Made by a program: the position numbers and the translations under genes. From contig CAZINI010000006.1 in NCBI GenBank assembly GCA_964540575.1, forward strand, positions 50,994 to 114,993: DNA of 64,000 bases. The letters run 5' to 3'. This document shows, piece after piece, positions 48,970 to 56,713 of this stretch. The stretch comes from UMGS1889 sp964540575 (GTDB lineage Bacteria > Bacillota > Clostridia > Oscillospirales > Ruminococcaceae). The number at the start of each line of letters is the position of its first letter. Within the stretch, counting starts at the first letter, position 1. Under the pieces are notes generated by a model, which worked only from the letters and a program-made list of their open reading frames with translations, was not told the DNA's origin and did not search any database.

Positions 48970-49638
48970 ATGAAATTCCGTCACGAATGGAAGCATGAGA
49001 TAGATCTTTCGGATATGCTTGCACTTCGGCATCGGCTGAAAGCCACAGCCCGATGCGACCCCAATGCACCCGATGGGAAATATTTTATCCGAAGCCTGTA
49101 CTTCGACACACCATCGGATAAGGCTCTGAGGGAAAAGGTAAACGGTGTGAATCGCCGTGAAAAATTCAGGATAAGGTATTACAACGGGGACACGTCCTTT
49201 ATCCGCTTGGAGAAAAAATCCAAGCTGGACGGGCTTTGCAGCAAGGAGGGAGCGTCCCTGACAGCTGATGAGGTGCAGGCGATAATTGGCGGCGACCTTG
49301 ATTTTATGCGGTTTTCCGAAAACGAGCTTGTCCGTGAGCTTTACGTTAAGATGAATTCACAGTTCCTTCGCCCGAAAACCATTGTGGATTATGACAGGGA
49401 AGCGTTTGTTTATCCCGCGGGAAATGTTCGTGTGACTTTGGACTATAATATCCGCACGGGACTGTATTCCACGGATTTTCTGGATATGGACTGCGTTACC
49501 GTCCCCGTGACAGGTGCGGTCATATTGGAAGTAAAGTGGGACGAGTTCCTTCCGTCGGCAATAAGGGACGCCGTTCAGCTGGAGGGAAGGCACACCTCGT
49601 CATTCTCAAAATATGCAGCCTGCCGAATTTTTTGTTAA
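48970..49638 (+). CDS. VTC-domain protein, polyphosphate polymerase-like
   Basis: 222-aa single VTC tunnel domain, the fold of the eukaryotic Vtc4 polyphosphate polymerase. Basic and acidic tunnel motifs are visible in order: RHEWKHEI, RSLYFDTPSD, KFRIRYYNG, IRLEKKSK, TIVDYDREAFVY and ILEVKWDEFLP. Family members are annotated as polyphosphate polymerase domain proteins, but few bacterial ones are characterised. ATG 48970 has GGAGGT 7 nt upstream. First gene of VTC-DUF4956-CotH. Confidence 0.88.
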   Translation: MKFRHEWKHEIDLSDMLALRHRLKATARCDPNAPDGKYFIRSLYFDTPSDKALREKVNGVNRREKFRIRYYNGDTSFIRLEKKSKLDGLCSKEGASLTADEVQAIIGGDLDFMRFSENELVRELYVKMNSQFLRPKTIVDYDREAFVYPAGNVRVTLDYNIRTGLYSTDFLDMDCVTVPVTGAVILEVKWDEFLPSAIRDAVQLEGRHTSSFSKYAACRIFC

Positions 49639-49652
49639 AGGAGATTTTTATT

Positions 49653-50327
49653 ATGACAACTTTCAACGATATTTTTAAATCAAGCTTTTTGGAAAATGTT
49701 ACAAGTGTGACCCTTCTCGATATGGCGATAGCCCTTGTTCTCGCATTCGGAATAGGAATGTTCATTTTTATGGTTTACAAAAAGACCTTTTCGGGCGTTA
49801 TGTACTCATCAAGCTTCGGCGTTACTTTGGTGGCCCTGACGATGATAACCACCGTCGTTATTCTGGCGGTTACGAGCAATGTGGTGCTTTCGCTTGGTAT
49901 GGTCGGTGCGTTGTCTATCGTTCGTTTCCGCACGGCTATCAAGGAACCTCTGGATATTGCGTTTCTCTTTTGGTCCATAGGTGCGGGCATTGTCCTCGCT
50001 GCGGGACTGATACCGCTGGCGGTCATAGGAAGCGTTGTTATCGGCGTTATCCTGCTTATTTTCGTAAACAGAAAATCTCACAGCACACCCTACATTGCCG
50101 TTATCCGCTGCGAAAATCACGAGGCTGAAACCAAGGCGAAGGCTCATCTCGAAAAGAATTCCGAGCGGTGCATCGTCAAGAGCAAGACCGCTCAGAAGGG
50201 TGAGATAGAGCTTAATATGGAGCTTCGACTTCGTGAGGACAACACCGATTTCATCAATGAGATTTCCGATATGGACGGCGTAACAAGTGCAGTTCTCGTA
50301 AGCTATAACGGCGATTATATGGGATAG
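49653..50327 (+). CDS. DUF4956 membrane protein
   Basis: 224-aa protein with three or four transmembrane helices in the N-terminal 150 residues (LLDMAIALVLAFGIGMFIFM, VALTMITTVVILAVTS, AFLFWSIGAGIVLAAGLIPL) and a soluble C-terminal alpha/beta domain. The conserved loop SIVRFRTAIKEPLDIAF is the hallmark of DUF4956. It co-occurs with VTC-domain proteins, so it may channel or anchor polyphosphate synthesis at the membrane; that role is inference. AAAGGAG precedes ATG 49653. Confidence 0.88.
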   Translation: MTTFNDIFKSSFLENVTSVTLLDMAIALVLAFGIGMFIFMVYKKTFSGVMYSSSFGVTLVALTMITTVVILAVTSNVVLSLGMVGALSIVRFRTAIKEPLDIAFLFWSIGAGIVLAAGLIPLAVIGSVVIGVILLIFVNRKSHSTPYIAVIRCENHEAETKAKAHLEKNSERCIVKSKTAQKGEIELNMELRLREDNTDFINEISDMDGVTSAVLVSYNGDYMG

Positions 50328-50337
50328 GAGGCTCACT

Positions 50338-52230
50338 ATGTCAGCAAGTAAGCATATTGACAAAATATGTGCCGCCGTGACTGCTGTTGCCCTGCTTCTG
50401 ACGATTATTTTTATGAACGGAAGCTCCCTCGGAATTGAAGCGGCTTCAAGGGTAATGGGATATGAAGCCCGCATTTTCGATACCTCACGGGTTCATACCA
50501 TTGATATTGTTATGGACGGCTGGGAGGATTTTATCCAAACCTGTGAGAATGAGGAGTACGCCGACTGCACGGTCATCATAGACGGTGAAGCGTTCAGAAA
50601 CACCGCTATCCGTGCAAAGGGCAATACATCTCTCAGAAATGTTTCGGAGATGGACAGCGACCGATACAGCTTCAAGCTGGAGTTCGACCATTACGACAGC
50701 ACCCGCACATATTACGGTCTTGACAAGCTTTGTCTGAACAATATCATTCAGGACAACACCTATATGAAGGATTATCTCGTTTATCGTCTGATGGCAGAGC
50801 AGGGGGCTTCGGCACCGCTTTGCAGCTATGCGTATATCACCGTGAACGGCGATGATTTCGGGCTGTATCTTGCTGTTGAGGGCGTGGAGGAGTCTTTTCT
50901 TCAGAGAAATTTCGGCAGCGATTACGGCAATCTTTACAAGCCCGACAGCTCCGATATGGGCGGCGGCAGAGGCAACGGCAAGGATTTTAATATGGAAAAT
51001 GTAATGCCGTCCGAAGATGAAATGTCCGATTTTAGGGACAGGACAAATGCTGCTCCTCCCGAACGTCCCGAGGGCGATCTTGCCGACCGTTCTCAGATGA
51101 AGCAGCAGTTTGGCGGAAAAGGCGGCGGAATGGGCAGCGACGACGTCAAGCTGAAATATATCGACGACGACCCCGAAAGCTATCCGAACATTTTTGACAG
51201 TGCAAAAACCGACATTGACGACGGGGACAAGGCAAGGCTTATTTCCTCCCTGAAATCACTTTCGGCGAACGAAAACATTGAGCAGGTCGTTGACATTGAA
51301 AAGGTCATTGACTATTTTGCAGTGCATAATTTCGTCTGCAACGGCGACAGTTACACAGGAAGTATTATCCATAATTATTACCTTTATGAGAAGGACGGCG
51401 TTCTGTCCATGATACCTTGGGATTACAATCTTGCCTTCGGAACATTTCAGGGCGGAAACGCTTCACAGCAGGTGAATTTCCCCATAGATTCGCCTGTTTC
51501 CTTGGGTGACACGTCCGACCGTCCCATGGTTTCGTGGATATTTGAAAGCGAGGAATACACTGAGCTTTATCACAGCAGTCTGTCCCGCTTGATAGGAAAT
51601 ATCGATATTTCGAATATGATAGAAACCACTGCCGCACTCATTGACAAATACGTTGAAAAGGACCCCACAAAATTCTGCACATACGAGGAATTCCAAAAGG
51701 GCGTGACGGCTATCTCCGAATTCTGCCGTCTGCGGACGGAAAGCGTCAAGGGTCAGCTGAACGGAACTATCCCGTCCACCTCGGAGGGGCAGTCTGCGGA
51801 CAATTCCGCTCTTGTGGATTGTTCATCTCTCAATATGTCGGATATGGGAAATATGGGCAATGGCGGCGGAAAGGGCGGCTTCGGAAACGGCGGTCAGCGT
51901 CCCGACTTTGCGGGCGGAGATTTTCAGCGTACGAATGGTGGAAACATGCCCGAAAACGGCGGTTTCCAGCCGCCTAGCGGTGAGGATATGCCCGAAAACG
52001 GCGGTTTCCAGCCGCCTAGCGGTGAGGATATGCCCGAAAATGGAAATGTTCAGCTGCCAAGCGGTGAGAATATGCCCGAAGAAAACAGCAATTCCCGTCA
52101 GCCGACCCCCGAAAGCGGACAGCCCGCACAGGCACAGCCGCAAACGGACAGTACAGGCGGCATAATGCTTGCGGTTTCGGCAGCGGTGCTGCTTGCGGGA
52201 ATTCTGTTTTCCGTAAAAATCAAGAGATAA
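50338..52230 (+). CDS. Membrane-anchored CotH-kinase family protein
   Basis: 630-aa protein with an N-terminal hydrophobic segment (ICAAVTAVALLLTIIF), a CotH-type kinase domain (about 40-500) and a C-terminal transmembrane helix (GGIMLAVSAAVLLAGILF). CotH motifs visible: AIRAKGNTSLRN, YGLDKLCLNN, GLYLAVEGVEESFL, NLYKP and MIPWDYNLAFG with the metal-binding Asp. Gly/Asn/Met-rich insertions occupy 200-255 and 500-600, the latter with 14-residue tandem repeats. CotH enzymes phosphorylate spore-coat or secreted proteins; here the target is probably a surface protein. Last gene before a terminator. Confidence 0.9.
   Translation: MSASKHIDKICAAVTAVALLLTIIFMNGSSLGIEAASRVMGYEARIFDTSRVHTIDIVMDGWEDFIQTCENEEYADCTVIIDGEAFRNTAIRAKGNTSLRNVSEMDSDRYSFKLEFDHYDSTRTYYGLDKLCLNNIIQDNTYMKDYLVYRLMAEQGASAPLCSYAYITVNGDDFGLYLAVEGVEESFLQRNFGSDYGNLYKPDSSDMGGGRGNGKDFNMENVMPSEDEMSDFRDRTNAAPPERPEGDLADRSQMKQQFGGKGGGMGSDDVKLKYIDDDPESYPNIFDSAKTDIDDGDKARLISSLKSLSANENIEQVVDIEKVIDYFAVHNFVCNGDSYTGSIIHNYYLYEKDGVLSMIPWDYNLAFGTFQGGNASQQVNFPIDSPVSLGDTSDRPMVSWIFESEEYTELYHSSLSRLIGNIDISNMIETTAALIDKYVEKDPTKFCTYEEFQKGVTAISEFCRLRTESVKGQLNGTIPSTSEGQSADNSALVDCSSLNMSDMGNMGNGGGKGGFGNGGQRPDFAGGDFQRTNGGNMPENGGFQPPSGEDMPENGGFQPPSGEDMPENGNVQLPSGENMPEENSNSRQPTPESGQPAQAQPQTDSTGGIMLAVSAAVLLAGILFSVKIKR
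51946..52071 (+). repeat. 42-bp tandem repeat inside the CotH gene
   Basis: Three in-frame units encode MPENGGFQPPSGED, the first two identical at DNA level and the third diverged (MPENGNVQLPSGEN). Identical neighbours indicate recent slippage; unit number may vary between strains. Confidence 0.9.
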
Positions 52231-52232
52231 AA

Positions 52233-52273
52233 ATACCCCGTCTGCGGCTCAAAAATGAGTGCAGACGGGGTAT
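52233..52273. terminator. Bidirectional terminator after CotH gene
   Basis: ATACCCCGTCTGC pairs perfectly with GCAGACGGGGTAT, between convergent genes. Confidence 0.85.
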
Positions 52274-52278
52274 GGCAT

Positions 52279-52740
52279 TTATAAGCAGCATACCGTGATC
52301 TCATAATCCGTTTCATCAAATAATTGCTTTATTATCAACGACACTTCATTCCAATTAAGCTTGTCCAAACCACAGCCGATAAGAGGCATACCCAACCTTT
52401 TGATTTCGGGATAGTCGGTTTTAAGCTGCTGCTTCAAGTCAAGAAGGGCTTGCTTCATTGTTTCATAAGTCGGTTTGTTGAAGTATCGGCACTTTGTAAC
52501 GAGATTTGCAACGATAAAGCCTGTGCCGTCTTGATTTTGAGCGGAAACTATCCGACAGCAGCCGTTTCCGGTCCAAATATATCGGCTGCCTTGTTTTATC
52601 AGCAGGTCTTTCACGTTATATTTGTCCCTGAAAATCTTTGCGATACCCGCACCGAGAGCATAATCGGCACTAATGCAGTGAACAAGCATAGTATCATTTG
52701 GAAGTGAGAAAAGATCTCCTTTAACTTCTTTGTAGAGCAT
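52279..52740 (-). CDS. Macrodomain protein, ADP-ribose hydrolase-like
   Basis: 153-aa single macrodomain. ADP-ribose-binding features: HCISADYALGAGIAKIF (loop 1, with GAGIA) and GMPLIGCGLDKLNW (loop 2). This layout resembles the TARG1/ALC1-like class, which also includes DarG antitoxins that remove ADP-ribose from DNA. No DarT-like toxin adjoins, so a general ADP-ribosyl hydrolase role is more likely. AGGAGA precedes the ATG; rsmI lies upstream in the same direction, 14 nt away. Confidence 0.88.
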   Translation of the reverse strand: MLYKEVKGDLFSLPNDTMLVHCISADYALGAGIAKIFRDKYNVKDLLIKQGSRYIWTGNGCCRIVSAQNQDGTGFIVANLVTKCRYFNKPTYETMKQALLDLKQQLKTDYPEIKRLGMPLIGCGLDKLNWNEVSLIIKQLFDETDYEITVCCL

Positions 52741-52754
52741 TATATTCTCCTAAT

Positions 52755-53582
52755 CTATCCCGAAATAATTCGGTAAATATCGCTTTTCTTAAAACCCGTA
52801 CGCTTTGCCGCTTCCTTGCAGGCATCGGCGGGCTTCATTCCCTCGGAAATAAGGCTTCTTGCCAGCTCGGCAGCCGATTCTTCGGTAAATTCCTCGGAAA
52901 TCTCGGGGGGAGTATATCCCTCAACTATCAGCACAAATTCCCCTCTGGGATTGACATCTTCGTAATATTTCACCGCTTCGGAAAGGGTCGTCCTGATGAC
53001 TTCCTCGTGAATTTTCGTAAGCTCTCGGCAGATGGAAATTTTCCTGTCCCCGAAATATTTCAGCATATCCTCCAAGGTGGTTTTCAGCTTATGGGGAGCT
53101 TCGTAAAATATCAGGGTATGGGTGTCCTTCGCCACCGATTCAAGGTGGGCATAACGCTGCTTTTTCGCCACCGACAGAAATCCCTCAAAAGCAAATCTCG
53201 AAGTGGAAAGTCCGCTGACTGCCAGTGCGGAAGCCGCCGCCACGGGTCCGGGAACGACTGCCGTTTCAATGCCAAGCTCGGCACACATTTTCACCAAATC
53301 CTCGCCCGGGTCGGAAATACAGGGCATACCCGCATCGGTGACAACAGCACAGTTTTCGCCCTCGGAAATGCGTCTGACAATACTTTCGGAAACGTTCCTT
53401 GCCGAGTGCTCGTGATAGCTCACAAGGGGCTTTTTTATGCCCAGATGGTTCAGCAGCTTGACCGTAACTCTCGTGTCCTCGGCACAGATAAAATCCACTT
53501 CGGACAGTATTCTCGCCGCCCTCGCCGTAATATCCTCAAGATTTCCGATAGGCGTCCCTACAACGTAAAGCTTGCCGCTCAT
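52755..53582 (-). CDS. rsmI: 16S rRNA (cytidine1402-2'-O)-methyltransferase
   Basis: 275-aa RsmI of the tetrapyrrole methylase superfamily. GKLYVVGTPIGNLEDIT is the family start, with EDTRVTVKLLNHLGI and VTDAGMPCISDPG following. It methylates the ribose of C1402 in 16S rRNA using S-adenosylmethionine. Its start overlaps the trmN6 stop by 4 nt, indicating a coupled RNA-modification operon. Confidence 0.96.
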   Translation of the reverse strand: MSGKLYVVGTPIGNLEDITARAARILSEVDFICAEDTRVTVKLLNHLGIKKPLVSYHEHSARNVSESIVRRISEGENCAVVTDAGMPCISDPGEDLVKMCAELGIETAVVPGPVAAASALAVSGLSTSRFAFEGFLSVAKKQRYAHLESVAKDTHTLIFYEAPHKLKTTLEDMLKYFGDRKISICRELTKIHEEVIRTTLSEAVKYYEDVNPRGEFVLIVEGYTPPEISEEFTEESAAELARSLISEGMKPADACKEAAKRTGFKKSDIYRIISG

Positions 53583-54325
53583 TGCTTCGCCTCCTGTCCG
53601 TAAATTCGCATTAACTCGTCCGAGAATCCGTTTTCTCCGTTAATATATAGCTGAGGAAGCACCTTCATAAACGGCTTTGAGCCTTTTTTTCCCTCAATAA
53701 GAAAAAGCCACGGAGCGGTTTCGGGGGTCTTGCTGACAAACCGCAGAGCTTTCGGTTCAATATGATTTGCTTTCATTGCGGAAACAACGTCCGCAAGCCG
53801 TTCGGGACGGTTGCACAGGCACAATTTCCCGCCGAATTTCAGAAGCCTGTCCGCCGCCTTGCACACGTCATCAATGCCGCACATTATCTCGTGACGGGCT
53901 ATTTTCTGGGCGTCCATCTCGCTTTCGATACCGCAGCTTGACGCCTTGTAGGGGGGATTGCAGGTCACAGCGTCCAGCTGTCCCAAGGGTGCATCGTCCC
54001 AAAGCTTTTTCAGGTCTGCACAGATGGGGCGAAGCTTGGTCAGGTCGGCGGTGCAGTCGGGGTTTGCCGATGATTTTTCGATGGAAAGCTGAAGCTGTTC
54101 GATCGCCTGTTTCTGAATATCTACGCAAAATATTTCCTTGGGGGAAAATTTTATCTCCATAAGCATGGGGATAATTCCGCAGCCTGTGCCGAGGTCGCAT
54201 ACTCTGTCCTTATGCCGAAGATTTGAAAAATCCGCCAGCAAAAAGGCGTCCGTGCCGAAGCGGTGTTCCTTTGTAACGCACAGTTCTACGCCGTTTTTCA
54301 GCTTTTCATAGCTCATATCCGTCAT
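53579..54325 (-). CDS. trmN6: tRNA1(Val) A37 N6-methyltransferase
   Basis: 248-aa class I methyltransferase. GTGCGIIPML is the SAM-binding motif I and TCNPPYKAS the catalytic NPPY. This pattern, with rsmI adjacent, matches the Firmicutes TrmN6/YfiC-like proteins. AGGAGA precedes ATG 54325. Confidence 0.9.
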   Translation of the reverse strand: MTDMSYEKLKNGVELCVTKEHRFGTDAFLLADFSNLRHKDRVCDLGTGCGIIPMLMEIKFSPKEIFCVDIQKQAIEQLQLSIEKSSANPDCTADLTKLRPICADLKKLWDDAPLGQLDAVTCNPPYKASSCGIESEMDAQKIARHEIMCGIDDVCKAADRLLKFGGKLCLCNRPERLADVVSAMKANHIEPKALRFVSKTPETAPWLFLIEGKKGSKPFMKVLPQLYINGENGFSDELMRIYGQEAKQ

Positions 54326-54354
54326 ATATTTTCTCCTAAAATAAACAGTTATTT

Positions 54355-55713
54355 TTATACAAACAGCTTTCCTTCGGGAATTACTTCGTTTTTGGGACGT
54401 TTATCCGCACCAAGGGTCAGGGAGATGGCAAACGAAACGGGTCCCACACGTCCGATAAACATAGTCAGGCAGAGTATAAGCCGTGAAAATGTGTCGGGGA
54501 CGGCGGTATATCCCGCCGAAAGTCCGCAGGTAGAGAATGCCGAAGCAGCCTCAAAAACCGCATCAATTACCGAAATGTTGTGGTCATTTCCGATATGGAC
54601 GAATATCAGTGAACTGATGACTGTAACGGTTGCCGAAAGCACGATAATAGACAGGGATTTGTAAACCAGATCCTTGTTTATCCGTCTGCCGAGGATAACC
54701 GTGTCGGGCTGATTGCGGACAACGCTTATTACCGTGGAAATAACGATAGCAACGGTGGTTATCTTGATACCGCCGCCCGTCGAACCGGGGGCAACGCCTA
54801 TGAACATATAGCATATCGCCGCAAGCTTGGTCAGCGGTTCGGCTTTTCCTATATCAACGGTGGAAAAGCCCGCTGTTCGGAATGTGATGGACTGAAAAAG
54901 GGAGTGGACTATTTTCTGACCCGTGCCGCAGTTTCCGATGGTTTCGGGGTTGTTCCATTCCAGAACGGCAAATATCAAAGTACCGCTGACGATAAGGATC
55001 CCCGTCATTAGCAGGACTATTTTTGTCTGCATGACCAGCTTTTTTGTTTTGCTGTAATTCCGAATATCCGTCCAGACAACGAAGCCCATACCGCCCGCAA
55101 CGATGAGTGCCATAATGGTGAACATTACCAGCGGATTTGACGAAACGGGTGCAAGACTGCCCCCGGGGACTTCTATTCCCATAAGGTCAAAGCCGCCGTT
55201 GGTAAATGCGGAAATTGCGTGGAAAAATGAGAAAAATATCCCTTTTGGACCGTATTTCGGGACATAGTATATCATAAGCAGGGCAGCACCGATGCTTTCG
55301 CATACCGCCGAAATTATCATGACCGCTTTGACAAGCTGTTTGACGTCGGAAAATCCCGTAGTATTCACCGATTCGGAAGCTGCCTGCATAGTCCGCAGAC
55401 CCATTTTCTTTCCCGAAACGAAGGTGAAAAATGAGGTAAACGTAACCAATCCCAGACCGCCTATTTGCAGCATAAGCATAATGACCACCTGACCGAAGGT
55501 GTTCCAGTGGGAGTATGTATCGAAAACGCTCAGACCTGTAACGCATGTAGCCGAAGTTGCGGTAAACAGGGCGTCTAAGGGGTGAGTGAAGGTATGGTCA
55601 CGGGAGCTTATTGGCAGTGTCAGCAGGACTGTTCCCGTGATTATCACGAGAAGAAAGCTGAGGACTATCAGCTTGGTAGGTTCTATTGTTTTTTTCTGTT
55701 TTATAACGGGCAT
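54355..55713 (-). CDS. ktrB: Potassium uptake protein KtrB (TrkH family)
   Basis: 452-aa Ktr/Trk membrane subunit with four repeated M1-P-M2 units. Selectivity-filter loops are visible around SATCVTGLSVFDT, AISAFTNGGFDL, TFRTAGFSTVD and AASAFSTCGLSAG, each with a central Gly. It carries potassium, usually with sodium dependence, together with the cytosolic KtrA subunit, which is not in the window. It has its own promoter, divergent from the second two-component system. Confidence 0.94.
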   Translation of the reverse strand: MPVIKQKKTIEPTKLIVLSFLLVIITGTVLLTLPISSRDHTFTHPLDALFTATSATCVTGLSVFDTYSHWNTFGQVVIMLMLQIGGLGLVTFTSFFTFVSGKKMGLRTMQAASESVNTTGFSDVKQLVKAVMIISAVCESIGAALLMIYYVPKYGPKGIFFSFFHAISAFTNGGFDLMGIEVPGGSLAPVSSNPLVMFTIMALIVAGGMGFVVWTDIRNYSKTKKLVMQTKIVLLMTGILIVSGTLIFAVLEWNNPETIGNCGTGQKIVHSLFQSITFRTAGFSTVDIGKAEPLTKLAAICYMFIGVAPGSTGGGIKITTVAIVISTVISVVRNQPDTVILGRRINKDLVYKSLSIIVLSATVTVISSLIFVHIGNDHNISVIDAVFEAASAFSTCGLSAGYTAVPDTFSRLILCLTMFIGRVGPVSFAISLTLGADKRPKNEVIPEGKLFV

Positions 55714-55749
55714 GGCAATATCCTCTTTTTTGATAAATAATACTATACC

Positions 55750-55777
55750 ATTATACCATATTTTTGTGGATTTACAA
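55750..55777 (-). promoter_or_regulatory. ktrB promoter
   Basis: Reverse-strand TTGTAA (55777-55772), 16-nt spacer and TGG-TATAAT (55755-55750). Confidence 0.65.
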
Positions 55778-55827
55778 GGGATTTTAAGAAAAAATTATTT
55801 TTAACTTTTCACCTTTACATTAAACTC

Positions 55828-55855
55828 AACACTCAACACTTAACACTTAACACTC
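55828..55855 (+). repeat. AACACTY heptad array upstream of second two-component promoter
   Basis: AACACTC, AACACTT, AACACTT, AACACTC in four contiguous 7-bp units, with a partial AAACTC before, ending 12 bp before the -35 box and pointing to the promoter. Matches the array at 48769-48796. Confidence 0.7.
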
Positions 55856-55867
55856 CACATTAAATTG

Positions 55868-55896
55868 TTGCATTTTCTCCCCGAATAGTCTATAAT
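55868..55896 (+). promoter_or_regulatory. Promoter of the second two-component operon
   Basis: TTGCAT (55868-55873), 17-nt spacer and TATAAT (55891-55896). Leader of about 100 nt. Confidence 0.75.
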
Positions 55897-56002
55897 AGTA
55901 TCTGTCAGCATCGTAAGAATTTTGTAAGCTTTATGTCAGCAGGGACGACAGAAAAGCATGTTAATATAATATTGCCGGCAAAGCAAGGAAAGGAAAATAT
56001 AA

Positions 56003-56713
56003 ATGGATAATACAAACGCAGCCATTCTTGTGGCGGACGACGACAGGGAAATAACGGGCGGCATTGCACGTCTGCTGGAGCTGGAGGGCTATCGTGTCAT
56101 AAAAGCGTATGACGGCTTGCAGGCTCTCGAAGCCCTTTCGGAAAATAAGATACAGCTTATCATCATGGACGTTATGATGCCGAAAATGGACGGTCTGTCC
56201 GCTACTATGCGTATTCGTCAGGAGCAGAATATCCCCATAATGATACTGTCCGCCAAAACCGAGGACACGGACAAGGTGCTGGGGCTGTCCATGGGTGCGG
56301 ACGATTACATTTCAAAGCCCTATTCTCCCGCAGAGCTTGTGGCGAGGGTGCGTTCTCAGCTTCGGCGTTATCTTCATCTGGGAGATGTGAATTCCTCTCA
56401 GGCGGCACAGAATTCCGTCACCGTTGGCGGACTTACGCTGAATATCGGAGAGAAGCAGCTGTATCTGGACGGCGAGCCTGTTCGTCTGACGGCGACCGAG
56501 TTTAAGATAATGCGTCTGCTGATGGAGAATGCAGGCAGGGTATATCCCGCTGAGGAAATTTACGAAAAGGTGTGGAACGAGGAGGCTTATGCGGTTGAAA
56601 ACACGGTCATGGTACATATCAGGCGTATCCGTGAAAAGATAGAGATCAACCCAAAAGAGCCGAAATATTTAAAGGTGGTGTGGGGAATTGGATATAAAAT
56701 CGAAAAGCTCTGA
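56003..56713 (+). CDS. OmpR-family response regulator, second two-component system
   Basis: 236-aa regulator: receiver domain with VADDD acidic pair, phospho-Asp in LIIMDVMMPKMDG and Lys in YISKPY, and a winged-helix output domain (TATEFKIMRLLMENAG, ENTVMVHIRRIREKIE, YLKVVWGIGYKI). The closing pattern is that of VicR/VanR-type regulators. AAGGAAAGG is the ribosome binding site. Overlaps the kinase gene by 26 nt. Confidence 0.94.
   Translation: MDNTNAAILVADDDREITGGIARLLELEGYRVIKAYDGLQALEALSENKIQLIIMDVMMPKMDGLSATMRIRQEQNIPIMILSAKTEDTDKVLGLSMGADDYISKPYSPAELVARVRSQLRRYLHLGDVNSSQAAQNSVTVGGLTLNIGEKQLYLDGEPVRLTATEFKIMRLLMENAGRVYPAEEIYEKVWNEEAYAVENTVMVHIRRIREKIEINPKEPKYLKVVWGIGYKIEKL

Noticed and set aside
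52279..52740. DarT-DarG toxin-antitoxin pair
   Set aside because: The protein is a lone macrodomain without the DarG C-terminal domain, and no DarT-like gene is present.
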